Shown here piece by piece: positions 49,765-57,082 of a stretch of DNA of 64,000 nt. Position 1 is the first letter of the stretch; each line of letters begins with the position of its first letter. Both the position numbers and the translations under genes were made by a program. This DNA is from Planctomycetota bacterium (GTDB lineage: Bacteria; Planctomycetota; UBA1135; GCA-002686595), in contig JAIOPM010000057.1 in NCBI GenBank assembly GCA_021413885.1, positions 186,001-250,000 on the forward strand, written 5' to 3'. The notes under the pieces were generated by a model, which did not search any database, had not been told where the DNA came from, and saw only the letters and a program-made list of their open reading frames with translations.

Positions 49765-51867
49765 TCAGCGCGAGAAGAGCACGCGATCACCGCTCCCGAG
49801 CTCGACCGCCAACACGCCGATCAGGAGATCCGCGTGCGTGGTGAAGGCGACACCGAGTTCCGGAGCGATCGCGACGCCGGTGGTGTACTCGAAGAACGGT
49901 CCGGTGCCGACATTCGGCGGCGTGCCGCCGTCGACGGCTTGGAACACGCCGCCCTTGGTCACCACCGTGCGATCACCCGTCGTGAGATCGACCGCGAAGA
50001 GCGCGAGGTTCGAGTAGTCGGCGACGTACGCGATGCGTGCGCTCGCGTCGACGCACAACGCGGTCGGGTTGTAGAACGAGTAGCCCTGACCGACCGTCGC
50101 GTCCGACACGATGCGCCGCGCGCCGGTGTCCAGGTCGACCGCGAAGAGGCCGCTGCCCGGGAACGTGCTGACGACCAGGAGCTCGTCCGCCGCGCGATCG
50201 ACGCCGATCCCGAGCGTGTACGTCCACAGCGGGCCGGAGCCGGCACCCGGCCCAGTCAGCAACGCGCGCGTGCCGTGGTACGGATCCAGGACGCCGATCG
50301 ACTGGTCGAAGCCGACGAAGAACTCCCCCGCCGTGCCGCGCGCGACCTCCAACGGAAAACCCTGGGTCGTCGGGCACGACTGGTAGACGTGCAGCGCGAG
50401 CGAATCGACGTCGAGGCCGACCGTGGCCGCGGCGTTCGTGTCGTTCCCGCCGATCGTCGAGATCTCGCGCGAGCCTTCATCGAAGTCGAAGCGCAGCCAG
50501 TACGGGTACGGAGTCACGCCCGAGTCGAACAGCGAGTGACGATCGCCGGTCGAGAGGTCGACCTCGACGACGCGTGACGTGGGAGGCCCTGCGTTCGAGG
50601 CGTCTTGCACCAGGAGCCGCCGCCGGTCGCGGTCGAGCGCGACCGAGCCCGGGAAACCGAATGCCGAGCCTTGGCCGCGGCGGTCGCTGCTGACGCTCGT
50701 GCGCACGCCGGTCGCGAGATCGATCGTGAACAGTTCGTCGTAGTCGGCGACGCACACGCGCCCCGCGTTCTCGTCGAAGGCCGCTCCGACCCAGTTCACG
50801 ATGTCGGGCCCCTTGCCGTCGCCATCCTGCGAGACGATCGTCCGCGCGCCGGTCGCGAGGTCGACGACGAAGAGCGCCCGGAGTGTCAGGTCGCACACGT
50901 ACGCCGTGTCGCCGTTCGCGGAGAGCGCGAGCCAGCGCGGCGCTCCGAAAGCCGGCCCCGAACCGGTCGCAGCGTCGGAGAGGATCGTGCGATCGCCGTT
51001 CGACGGATCGACGGCGAAGAGCGCCTGCCGACCGGCGTCCGAAGCAACGACGCGGGCGTGCGCGGCGTCGAACACGATGAAGCTCGGCGCGCCGAATGCG
51101 GGGCCGGCGCCGACGCTCGCGCCGGAAAGCACCGCGCGATCGCCGGTCGTGAGGTCGATGGAGAGGAGCTCCTTGCTGAACAACCCGCTCGGCACGATCG
51201 CTCGATCGAAGATCGGGTCGTACACGACGGTGGTCGGCCAGAAGATCAGCGGACCTTGTCCGAGGCTGCCGCCGGAGACCAGCGTTCGATCGCCGGTCGC
51301 GCGATCGACGCGGAAGATCGAGTTGCCGAAACCGTCGCTGACCAAGAGCTCGTTGCCTCCCGGCAGGATCGCGATCCCCGTCGGACTCGACGGCGTCGGC
51401 CCCGTGCCCTGCGCGAGACTCGAGACCTGCGTGCGCAGCCCGGTCTCCGGATCGATCGACAGGATGCCGTCCCAGAGCGAGTCACCGATGAGCACGCAGC
51501 CGCTCGCGGCATCGAAGATCGAACCGACGAGCGCGAGCGCGAACGGCCCGTGATTCTCGACGGTGATGTGCGCCGCATCGAGCGCGACGTTGCCGAGCCC
51601 GTCGGTCGCACTCACGCGTAGCAACGTGTTCCCCAACGAGAGCGGCACGGAGACGTGCCAGTTCGCGAAGCCGTCGGCCGATGTCGCGGGGACGCCGTTG
51701 ACCGACAATGAAACGACACCGTGCTCGTCGCGCGCCGCGCCGGTGACGGTGATCGTCGCGCCGTCCGTGAGCGAGCCGTCGAACGGGAAGTGGATCGCGA
51801 CCTTCGGCGGTTGGCGATCGGCGTACGGAACCACGGAAGAGGCGGCGAGGCAGATGACGGCGAACAC
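49765..51867 (-). CDS. Exported multi-repeat beta-propeller protein
   Basis: A 700-residue secreted protein with about eleven repeats of a (L/I)F.VD..TGDRT.(V/L)S....G.GP...P pattern, for example LFAVDPSNGDRTILSD, LFVVDLATGARTIVSQ and LFAVDLTTGDRTVVTK. These are NHL/YncE-like propeller blades. Before them (about residues 20-110) is an immunoglobulin-like domain (FPFDGSLTDGATITVTG). Eleven blades exceed one propeller, so two may be present. The GTG at 51867 was chosen because GGAGG lies 7 bases upstream and it begins a signal peptide (MFAVICLAASSVVP); an upstream ATG at 51933 is less likely. The ligand is unknown. The long inverted repeat follows the stop. Confidence 0.82.
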   Translation of the reverse strand: MFAVICLAASSVVPYADRQPPKVAIHFPFDGSLTDGATITVTGAARDEHGVVSLSVNGVPATSADGFANWHVSVPLSLGNTLLRVSATDGLGNVALDAAHITVENHGPFALALVGSIFDAASGCVLIGDSLWDGILSIDPETGLRTQVSSLAQGTGPTPSSPTGIAILPGGNELLVSDGFGNSIFRVDRATGDRTLVSGGSLGQGPLIFWPTTVVYDPIFDRAIVPSGLFSKELLSIDLTTGDRAVLSGASVGAGPAFGAPSFIVFDAAHARVVASDAGRQALFAVDPSNGDRTILSDAATGSGPAFGAPRWLALSANGDTAYVCDLTLRALFVVDLATGARTIVSQDGDGKGPDIVNWVGAAFDENAGRVCVADYDELFTIDLATGVRTSVSSDRRGQGSAFGFPGSVALDRDRRRLLVQDASNAGPPTSRVVEVDLSTGDRHSLFDSGVTPYPYWLRFDFDEGSREISTIGGNDTNAAATVGLDVDSLALHVYQSCPTTQGFPLEVARGTAGEFFVGFDQSIGVLDPYHGTRALLTGPGAGSGPLWTYTLGIGVDRAADELLVVSTFPGSGLFAVDLDTGARRIVSDATVGQGYSFYNPTALCVDASARIAYVADYSNLALFAVDLTTGDRTVVTKGGVFQAVDGGTPPNVGTGPFFEYTTGVAIAPELGVAFTTHADLLIGVLAVELGSGDRVLFSR

Positions 51868-51964
51868 GGCGGGACCTCCGGTTGGTGAGTCGCGAGCGTC
51901 GAGCTCCCGGCTCGGCGCCGAACAGCCTGCCACGCCCTATCGAGAATTCGCAAGCTGCGCGCGC

Positions 51965-53116
51965 TCAACGCGCCTTCGGCGTCGCCGAGTACGTCGCGGC
52001 GATCCACGCGCGCCAATCGCGGTCGACATCGAGCGCGGAGCGGCCGAGGATCGCTTGGCACGCGTCGGCGAACGAGCGCTTCTCCTTCGCCGCGCGCGCG
52101 AATGCGCCGAAGCTCTTCTTCGGACCGCGCAACAGGTAATCGACCAACGCCCACGCGTACATCTTCTGCGGCGGCGTCATCTCGGTCGTATTCAGCGCCG
52201 TGAACGCGAACACCGACGGCAACTTGCCGTCGTCGAGCGCTTGCCGCACGCCCGCCTCCCACTTGCCGAACTTGAAGTCGACCTGCGTGTCCTGCTCGAC
52301 GTAGCAGTAGTGCCGCACGCCGTCGAAGAGCGAGTTCTCGTACCAGTGCGCGAGACCCTCGTCCGCCCAACCGCCCTTGATGTTGCCCGACCAGATGCCG
52401 TTGAAGACGTTCGACAAGAGGCAGTGCGACGCGTGGTGCACGATCGCTTGATGGAGCTCGTACTCCTCGTGCATGTGGCCCTTGTCGTAGAAGAGCGAGA
52501 ACACCGGCGCGCGGCCCATCAACTTCGACTCGGTGTTCGACGGCTGCAGCGTGTACTTCGGCGACGCCTTCTCCTGATCGGCTTCGCGCGACCACACCAG
52601 GCCGATGGTCTTCGAGATGAAATCCTTCTCGACGGCGCCGACGTCGTCGCAGAAGCGCGCGTAGAAATCCTCGAGGCGATCGAGATAGAGGTGCAGCGCG
52701 CCGTGCAGATCGGTGACGCCCTTGACGTCGACCTTCGGCACGTCCCACACGAGCACGAAGTGCGCGGACTCCGCGACCGCGACCTCGCGCCCCATGAACT
52801 CGGCGATCTCCGCGGGCCGCTTGGTCACCCACGCGGCGAGCGCGGCGCGCTTCGCGTCGAGCGAGACCTTCGGGCTTGCAGCGCACTTGCACGGCGCGAG
52901 CTGCGTGCCGCCGCACGCCTTGCAGCGCGACGCGATCGAACAGAAGAGCACCTCGTGCTTCGCCGTGCAGTGCGACTTGGCGCACGGCCGACACGGCGCG
53001 AGCCCGGTGCCCGCGCACGTCTTGCAGACGTTCTGCGGCGCCGCGCGCGCGACCGGCGCGAACGCCGCGAGCGCGAAGCTCACCCACAACCACAGCGCGA
53101 GTACGCGCGAGAGCAT
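51965..53116 (-). CDS. Exported zinc-finger/peptidase-like protein, HExxH lost
   Basis: A 383-residue exported protein (signal peptide LALWLWVSFALAAFAPVARA, residues 6-25). Residues about 30-80 hold a DnaJ-like cysteine-rich module: CKTCAGTG, CRPC, CKACGGT and CKC. The C-terminal domain resembles gluzincin peptidases, but the HExxH motif reads HHASH (about residue 227), replacing the catalytic glutamate by histidine. The downstream GGWADEGLAHWYE keeps the usual second-glutamate motif. It is a paralogue of the protein at 54915 and more distantly of those at 7527 and 9025. A TAGGAT box lies 7 bases before the ATG. It may bind metal or protein rather than cleave. Confidence 0.72.
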   Translation of the reverse strand: MLSRVLALWLWVSFALAAFAPVARAAPQNVCKTCAGTGLAPCRPCAKSHCTAKHEVLFCSIASRCKACGGTQLAPCKCAASPKVSLDAKRAALAAWVTKRPAEIAEFMGREVAVAESAHFVLVWDVPKVDVKGVTDLHGALHLYLDRLEDFYARFCDDVGAVEKDFISKTIGLVWSREADQEKASPKYTLQPSNTESKLMGRAPVFSLFYDKGHMHEEYELHQAIVHHASHCLLSNVFNGIWSGNIKGGWADEGLAHWYENSLFDGVRHYCYVEQDTQVDFKFGKWEAGVRQALDDGKLPSVFAFTALNTTEMTPPQKMYAWALVDYLLRGPKKSFGAFARAAKEKRSFADACQAILGRSALDVDRDWRAWIAATYSATPKAR

Positions 53117-53123
53117 GGCGCGA

Positions 53124-53129
53124 ATCCTA
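53124..53129 (-). promoter_or_regulatory. Candidate -10 box TAGGAT
   Basis: TAGGAT lies 7 bases before the ATG at 53116 on the minus strand and overlaps the 3' end of the upstream gene, suggesting a leaderless internal promoter. No Shine-Dalgarno sequence is seen. Confidence 0.4.
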
Positions 53130-54863
53130 GCGGTCGGCGCCGATCCATGGACCGGCTCCGACCTCTGCGACGCGGAAGACGACGACGCGCGGAGTCTCCG
53201 CCGGCCGATCGGGGAGGCGTAGGACCAAGGCAAGACCATGCGGCGGCGCGCTCGTCGTGGACGCGAGGGCGCGCGCGGCCTTCGTCGCATCGGAGTCGCC
53301 GCGCAGCGCGTCGGCCCGCCGAACCAGCGGCTCGCCGACGAGGATGTACGAGCAGCCTTCGATGCGCGTGGTGGTCGCGATGTCGGCGGGGTCGACTCTG
53401 AGTCCTAGGCGAGCCGCGCGCACCGACGCGCTTTCCTTTTCGCCGATCTGTGCGGCTGCGAGCGGCGCGCGGCGCGCGTGGTACGCGAGCGCGGCACCGA
53501 ACTCGGGCTCGCAGAGCACGCGCCAATCCGGCCGCGCCGTCGGGTGGTTCCACGGACCCGGCGAAGGCGTCGCGTCGCGGAGCGAACGCAGCGCCACGAT
53601 GAGCGCGACGCGATCGTCCGACGACGGCAGTTCGCGCGGCGACGCGAACGCTTGGAGCGCGACGAATGCGACGCCGAGCGCGTGGCTCGCGAACTTCGAC
53701 ACGCGCGACAACGAGACGGAACTCGAGAGCAGGTCGGCGAGCGCGAACACCGCGAGCGCGCCGCCGGCGACCCACGCGACTTCGCTCGCACAGCTCAGTG
53801 CGCCGGGCAAAGCGCACGCGGCGAGCGCGAGCGCGTACGTCGAGCTCGAACTCCCGAGTCGGGCCGCGAACACGACGACCGCGAGCACTCCGGCGCCACG
53901 CGCGCACGCGCGCACGTCGCCGAACGCGGCGTCGAGATCCCAACGCTCCGACGCCCACCACCACCACGCGACCGCGGGCAGCACCGCGATCAACGCGGGC
54001 ACCACGCGATTGCCGTAGAGCCAACTCGGTCGACCGCGCAATCCGAACTTGCGCAGGAAGACGAACAACACGCCGACGCCGAGCACGCCTTGCGCGAGGC
54101 GCACGCGCGGCAGCTCGCTCGCGTCGTCGAACGCGGCGAACTCGAGGAACCCAAGGACGCCGGCGATCGCGAATGCGGTCGACGCGACCAGGGCCGCGCG
54201 CTCACCGAGTTGCGCGTCCTTGCCGTTCGCGAGCACGAGCAACGCGCACGCGAGCGCCGCCAGGATCGCGGCCGCTTCCGGCGCGGTCACCAGCGCGCCG
54301 CCGAGCAGCAGGCCCGCGACGATCCCGAACATCCAACGGTCGAGCACGTCCGCGCACCGCATCGCGCCGAGCGCGACCGCGGAGCCGCCGAACGCGAGCG
54401 CTTCGGCGAACGGCCGCGGATCGACCGCGGTCGGACGCGCGGCGTCGACGAGCGTGAAGAGCGCGGCGACGCCGACGGCGCACAGCTCGCCGCGCGGGCC
54501 GCGCAACAGCAAGCGCGCGAGCAGCGCGAGCGCCAGCACGCTCAGCGCGCGGGCGCCGCTCGTCGCGGTGATCGCCAAATGCTCGAGCCGCTCTTCGTCG
54601 ACGCCGCGCAACGCGGGATCGCCGCTGGGCTCGACCAACAGCCGCTGCGCCGCGCCGGCGACGAGGCGCGGGAAGAACGTCGGCGGCGAACGCTCGCCGA
54701 GCCACTCGTCGCGTTCCGGCGTCGCGCCGCTCGCGAGCAACAACTCGATGCGCCGCATCTCGCGCGTGCTCGTCGGATCGACGAAGGCGATCGTCGAGCC
54801 GCGCAGCCCGTACGCGACGGCCGCGACGCAGGCCGCGAGCACCCAGAATCGCCAGCGCGTCAA
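53127..54863 (-). CDS. Polytopic membrane protein of unknown function
   Basis: A 578-residue protein with about 10-12 hydrophobic segments between residues 5 and 390 (for example MFGIVAGLLLGGALV, VLGVGVLFVFLRKFG, PALIAVLPAVAWWWW). A soluble C-terminal part of about 190 residues follows (LPSSDDRVALIVALRSLRD through VRRADALRGDSDATKAARAL). The layout recalls membrane glycosyltransferases of the PMT/GT-C type, with an acidic VDPTSTREMRR loop after the first helix, but I cannot assign it. The TTG start has GGAGAG 6 bases upstream. It lies 51 bases after one zinc-finger paralogue and 10 before the other, so the three are probably co-transcribed. Confidence 0.7.
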   Translation of the reverse strand: MTRWRFWVLAACVAAVAYGLRGSTIAFVDPTSTREMRRIELLLASGATPERDEWLGERSPPTFFPRLVAGAAQRLLVEPSGDPALRGVDEERLEHLAITATSGARALSVLALALLARLLLRGPRGELCAVGVAALFTLVDAARPTAVDPRPFAEALAFGGSAVALGAMRCADVLDRWMFGIVAGLLLGGALVTAPEAAAILAALACALLVLANGKDAQLGERAALVASTAFAIAGVLGFLEFAAFDDASELPRVRLAQGVLGVGVLFVFLRKFGLRGRPSWLYGNRVVPALIAVLPAVAWWWWASERWDLDAAFGDVRACARGAGVLAVVVFAARLGSSSSTYALALAACALPGALSCASEVAWVAGGALAVFALADLLSSSVSLSRVSKFASHALGVAFVALQAFASPRELPSSDDRVALIVALRSLRDATPSPGPWNHPTARPDWRVLCEPEFGAALAYHARRAPLAAAQIGEKESASVRAARLGLRVDPADIATTTRIEGCSYILVGEPLVRRADALRGDSDATKAARALASTTSAPPHGLALVLRLPDRPAETPRVVVFRVAEVGAGPWIGADR

Positions 54864-54914
54864 CGGACTCTCCGTCGCGCGCGGTCTCGAATCGCAAGCA
54901 CGTTCACTCGCCCG

Positions 54915-56045
54915 TCAGTCCTTCTGCGTCGGATAGGTCGCGAGCACCCATTCCTTCCAACGGCGCTCGAACTCGAGCGGGCCGAGGCCGAAGTGCTTCT
55001 GCAGCGCCTCGCGCGTCGGCACTTTGCGCCGCAGGTCGGCGCACAACTTTCCGAACTTGGCGCCGTCGAGCGATAACAGGTAGTCGACGTACGAGAACGC
55101 GACGACGTGTTCGTCGCGGAGCAGCGTGTCGGTGTTGCGCTCGAAGACGCTCGCGATCGCGGGCGCGTCGTCCGTCGCGACCAACTTGCGGCAGAGCAGC
55201 TTGTAGTCGCCGCCCTTGTAGTCGTTGTTGGTGTTCTGCTCCTGGAAGCAATAGTTGTCGCAGCGCTGGAAGCCGCGGTACTCGAACCAATGTCCGAGTC
55301 CTTCCTCGGCCCACCCGCCCTTCTGGTTGCCCATCCAGGCTTGGGGCTCCTCGTGCGAGAGGATCAGGTGCGAAACCATGTGCAGCAGATCGCGATGGAG
55401 TTGCTCGTCGGTGGTGAACCAACGCTTGTTCGCGCACGTCGAGAAGCGCGGGTGCGCGCCCATCAACTTGACGCCCGCCGGCGCGCCCTGTTCGCAGAAC
55501 GCGAGCGAGGCCTTCATCTGATCGGGATCGAGATACCACACGAAGACCTGGAAACGCTCGCGGAAGTCGGCGTGGCGAGCGTCGAGCAACGTGACGTAGT
55601 CGGCGTACAGCGCCTCCAGCCGTTGCAGGTAGAGATGCAACAGCTCGTGCGAATGGAGCAGACGCTTCTCGACCTTCAAGTCGTCGAGTTCGAACACCAA
55701 CGTGAAGTGATCGGTCGAACCCTTGCGCAGCGGCCGGCCCATCGTCTCGTCGTAACTCGCGAGTTTCTCCGCCTCGAGCGCCACGCGTTCGCGCTTCTTC
55801 GCGAGCGTCTTCAGCACCGCTTCGCCCGCGCACTTCTTGCACGCCACGAAGCCCGCGCCGCCGCAGTCCGCGCACTTCGCGACGAAACTGCAGAAGCGGA
55901 CGCTGTCCTCCAACGGACACTCGACCTTCGCGTGCTTCGCGCACGGCTCACGGCCCGAGCCGCCGCAGACCTTGCAGTTCGGAACTTGTGCGAACGCCGC
56001 GCTCGCGGTCACGAAGAGCAGCAAGACGATCCGCGCGAGCGACAT
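54915..56045 (-). CDS. Exported zinc-finger/peptidase-like paralogue, HExxH lost
   Basis: A 376-residue exported protein (signal peptide ARIVLLLFVTASAAFA, residues 4-19). Residues 24-73 hold a cysteine module CKVCGGSG, CAKHAKVEC, CADCGGAG and CKKC like the DnaJ zinc finger. The C-terminal domain has HMVSH (about residue 221) where gluzincin peptidases have HExxH, so the catalytic glutamate is methionine. GGWAEEGLGHWFE follows. It aligns along its whole length with the protein at 51965. A TAGAAC box lies 9 bases before the ATG. The flanking membrane-protein gene and the paralogue suggest a joint envelope function. Confidence 0.72.
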   Translation of the reverse strand: MSLARIVLLLFVTASAAFAQVPNCKVCGGSGREPCAKHAKVECPLEDSVRFCSFVAKCADCGGAGFVACKKCAGEAVLKTLAKKRERVALEAEKLASYDETMGRPLRKGSTDHFTLVFELDDLKVEKRLLHSHELLHLYLQRLEALYADYVTLLDARHADFRERFQVFVWYLDPDQMKASLAFCEQGAPAGVKLMGAHPRFSTCANKRWFTTDEQLHRDLLHMVSHLILSHEEPQAWMGNQKGGWAEEGLGHWFEYRGFQRCDNYCFQEQNTNNDYKGGDYKLLCRKLVATDDAPAIASVFERNTDTLLRDEHVVAFSYVDYLLSLDGAKFGKLCADLRRKVPTREALQKHFGLGPLEFERRWKEWVLATYPTQKD

Positions 56046-56054
56046 GCTGTACTC

Positions 56055-56060
56055 GTTCTA
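56055..56060 (-). promoter_or_regulatory. Candidate -10 box TAGAAC
   Basis: TAGAAC lies 9 bases before the ATG at 56045 on the minus strand, in the 26-base gap behind the formiminotransferase gene. The last base differs from TAnnnT. Confidence 0.3.
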
Positions 56061-56071
56061 CCGCGCCGACG

Positions 56072-56968
56072 TCAGAGCAGAGCCTCGATGATCTGCTTCT
56101 TCGGGTCGAAGTCGCGCAAGCGCACGTGTTGGGCGGTCGAGTCGCCGAGCGCGGCCTTCGGGGCGAGGCCGACGAGCTCGCTCTCGTGGATCTCGACGCC
56201 CTTCGTGCGCGCGAGCTTCTCGATCTCGTCGTACACGCGGTCGAGGCCGGTCGCGCGGAAGTCGCACACGTTCATGCTCACTTGCGCGAGCTTCAGATCG
56301 TCGAGGAAGAAGCCCATCGCCTTGATCCCGGGCAAGCCGCCGTCCTTCTCGCGGATCTTCTTCGCGATCTCCTTCGCGACGGCGACGTCGGTGCTCTTCA
56401 GGTTGACGTTGAACGCGATCAGGAACGGCCGCGCGCCGATCACCGTCGCGCCGGCGGTCGGATGGAGCGCGTTCTTCGGACCTTCGTCGGGCGTGCGCGC
56501 CGGATCGGTCTTCACCGCGTCGCGCAACTTCTCCCAACCGATGTTGCGGACGTCGGGCAGGTTCTTGCGCTCGGGGCGCAACGCAGCTTGCTCGTAGAAG
56601 AAGACCGGGATCGCGAGCTCGCGCCCGACGCGTTCACCGAGGCGATGCGCGAGCCGGATGCAGAGCCCCATCGTCGCGCCTTCGAGCGGCACGAACGGAA
56701 CGACGTCGGTCGCGCCGATGCGCGGGTGTTCGCCGGTGTGGTGATTCAGGTCGATCGAATCGCGCGCTTGCTTCATCGCGCGGAAGACGGCTTCGGCGAC
56801 GAGCTCGCCCTCGCCGACCAACGTCACCACCGCACGGTTGTGGCTCGCGTCCATCGAACGATCGATCGACTTGACGCCGCGGACGGATTCCGCCGCGGCG
56901 ACGATCCGATCGACGATTTCCGGGCGGCGGCCTTCACTGAAGTTCGGAACGCATTCGACGAGGGGCAT
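56072..56968 (-). CDS. ftcD: Glutamate formiminotransferase
   Basis: A 298-residue enzyme that moves the formimino group of N-formimino-glutamate to tetrahydrofolate in histidine degradation. Seen: the family N-terminus MPLVECVPNFSEGRRPEIVD, DRSMDASHNRAVVTLVGEG, DLNHHTGEHPRIGATDVVPF, and GATVIGARPFLIAFNVNL. The length matches a stand-alone formiminotransferase domain, without the cyclodeaminase half. It shares the locus with hutI at 58854, on the same strand but separated by a transporter gene on the other strand. A TAGAAT box at 57012-57017 lies 43 bases upstream. Confidence 0.93.
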   Translation of the reverse strand: MPLVECVPNFSEGRRPEIVDRIVAAAESVRGVKSIDRSMDASHNRAVVTLVGEGELVAEAVFRAMKQARDSIDLNHHTGEHPRIGATDVVPFVPLEGATMGLCIRLAHRLGERVGRELAIPVFFYEQAALRPERKNLPDVRNIGWEKLRDAVKTDPARTPDEGPKNALHPTAGATVIGARPFLIAFNVNLKSTDVAVAKEIAKKIREKDGGLPGIKAMGFFLDDLKLAQVSMNVCDFRATGLDRVYDEIEKLARTKGVEIHESELVGLAPKAALGDSTAQHVRLRDFDPKKQIIEALL

Positions 56969-57011
56969 TCGAGACCTTGTTCGAGGACGAGGGCGAGGAT
57001 CGAGCGCGCCG

Positions 57012-57017
57012 ATTCTA
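57012..57017 (-). promoter_or_regulatory. Candidate -10 box TAGAAT
   Basis: TAGAAT on the minus strand lies 43 bases before the formiminotransferase ATG at 56968, in the divergent gap with the OPT transporter gene. It implies a leader of about 35 bases. Confidence 0.35.
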
Positions 57018-57069
57018 GGGACGACGTCACGGTTGTTCGAGGCGGCGTGATTCCGTTCGCGCGGAACAC

Positions 57070-57075
57070 TACGCT
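57070..57075 (+). promoter_or_regulatory. Candidate -10 box TACGCT
   Basis: TACGCT lies 7 bases before the ATG at 57083 with no Shine-Dalgarno sequence, suggesting a leaderless mRNA for the OPT transporter. Confidence 0.4.
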
Positions 57076-57082
57076 CCGGGAC

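Noticed and set aside
51965-56045. Annotating the two zinc-finger proteins as active metallopeptidases
   Set aside because: The HExxH glutamate is replaced (HHASH, HMVSH) in both, so catalysis of the usual kind is unlikely.
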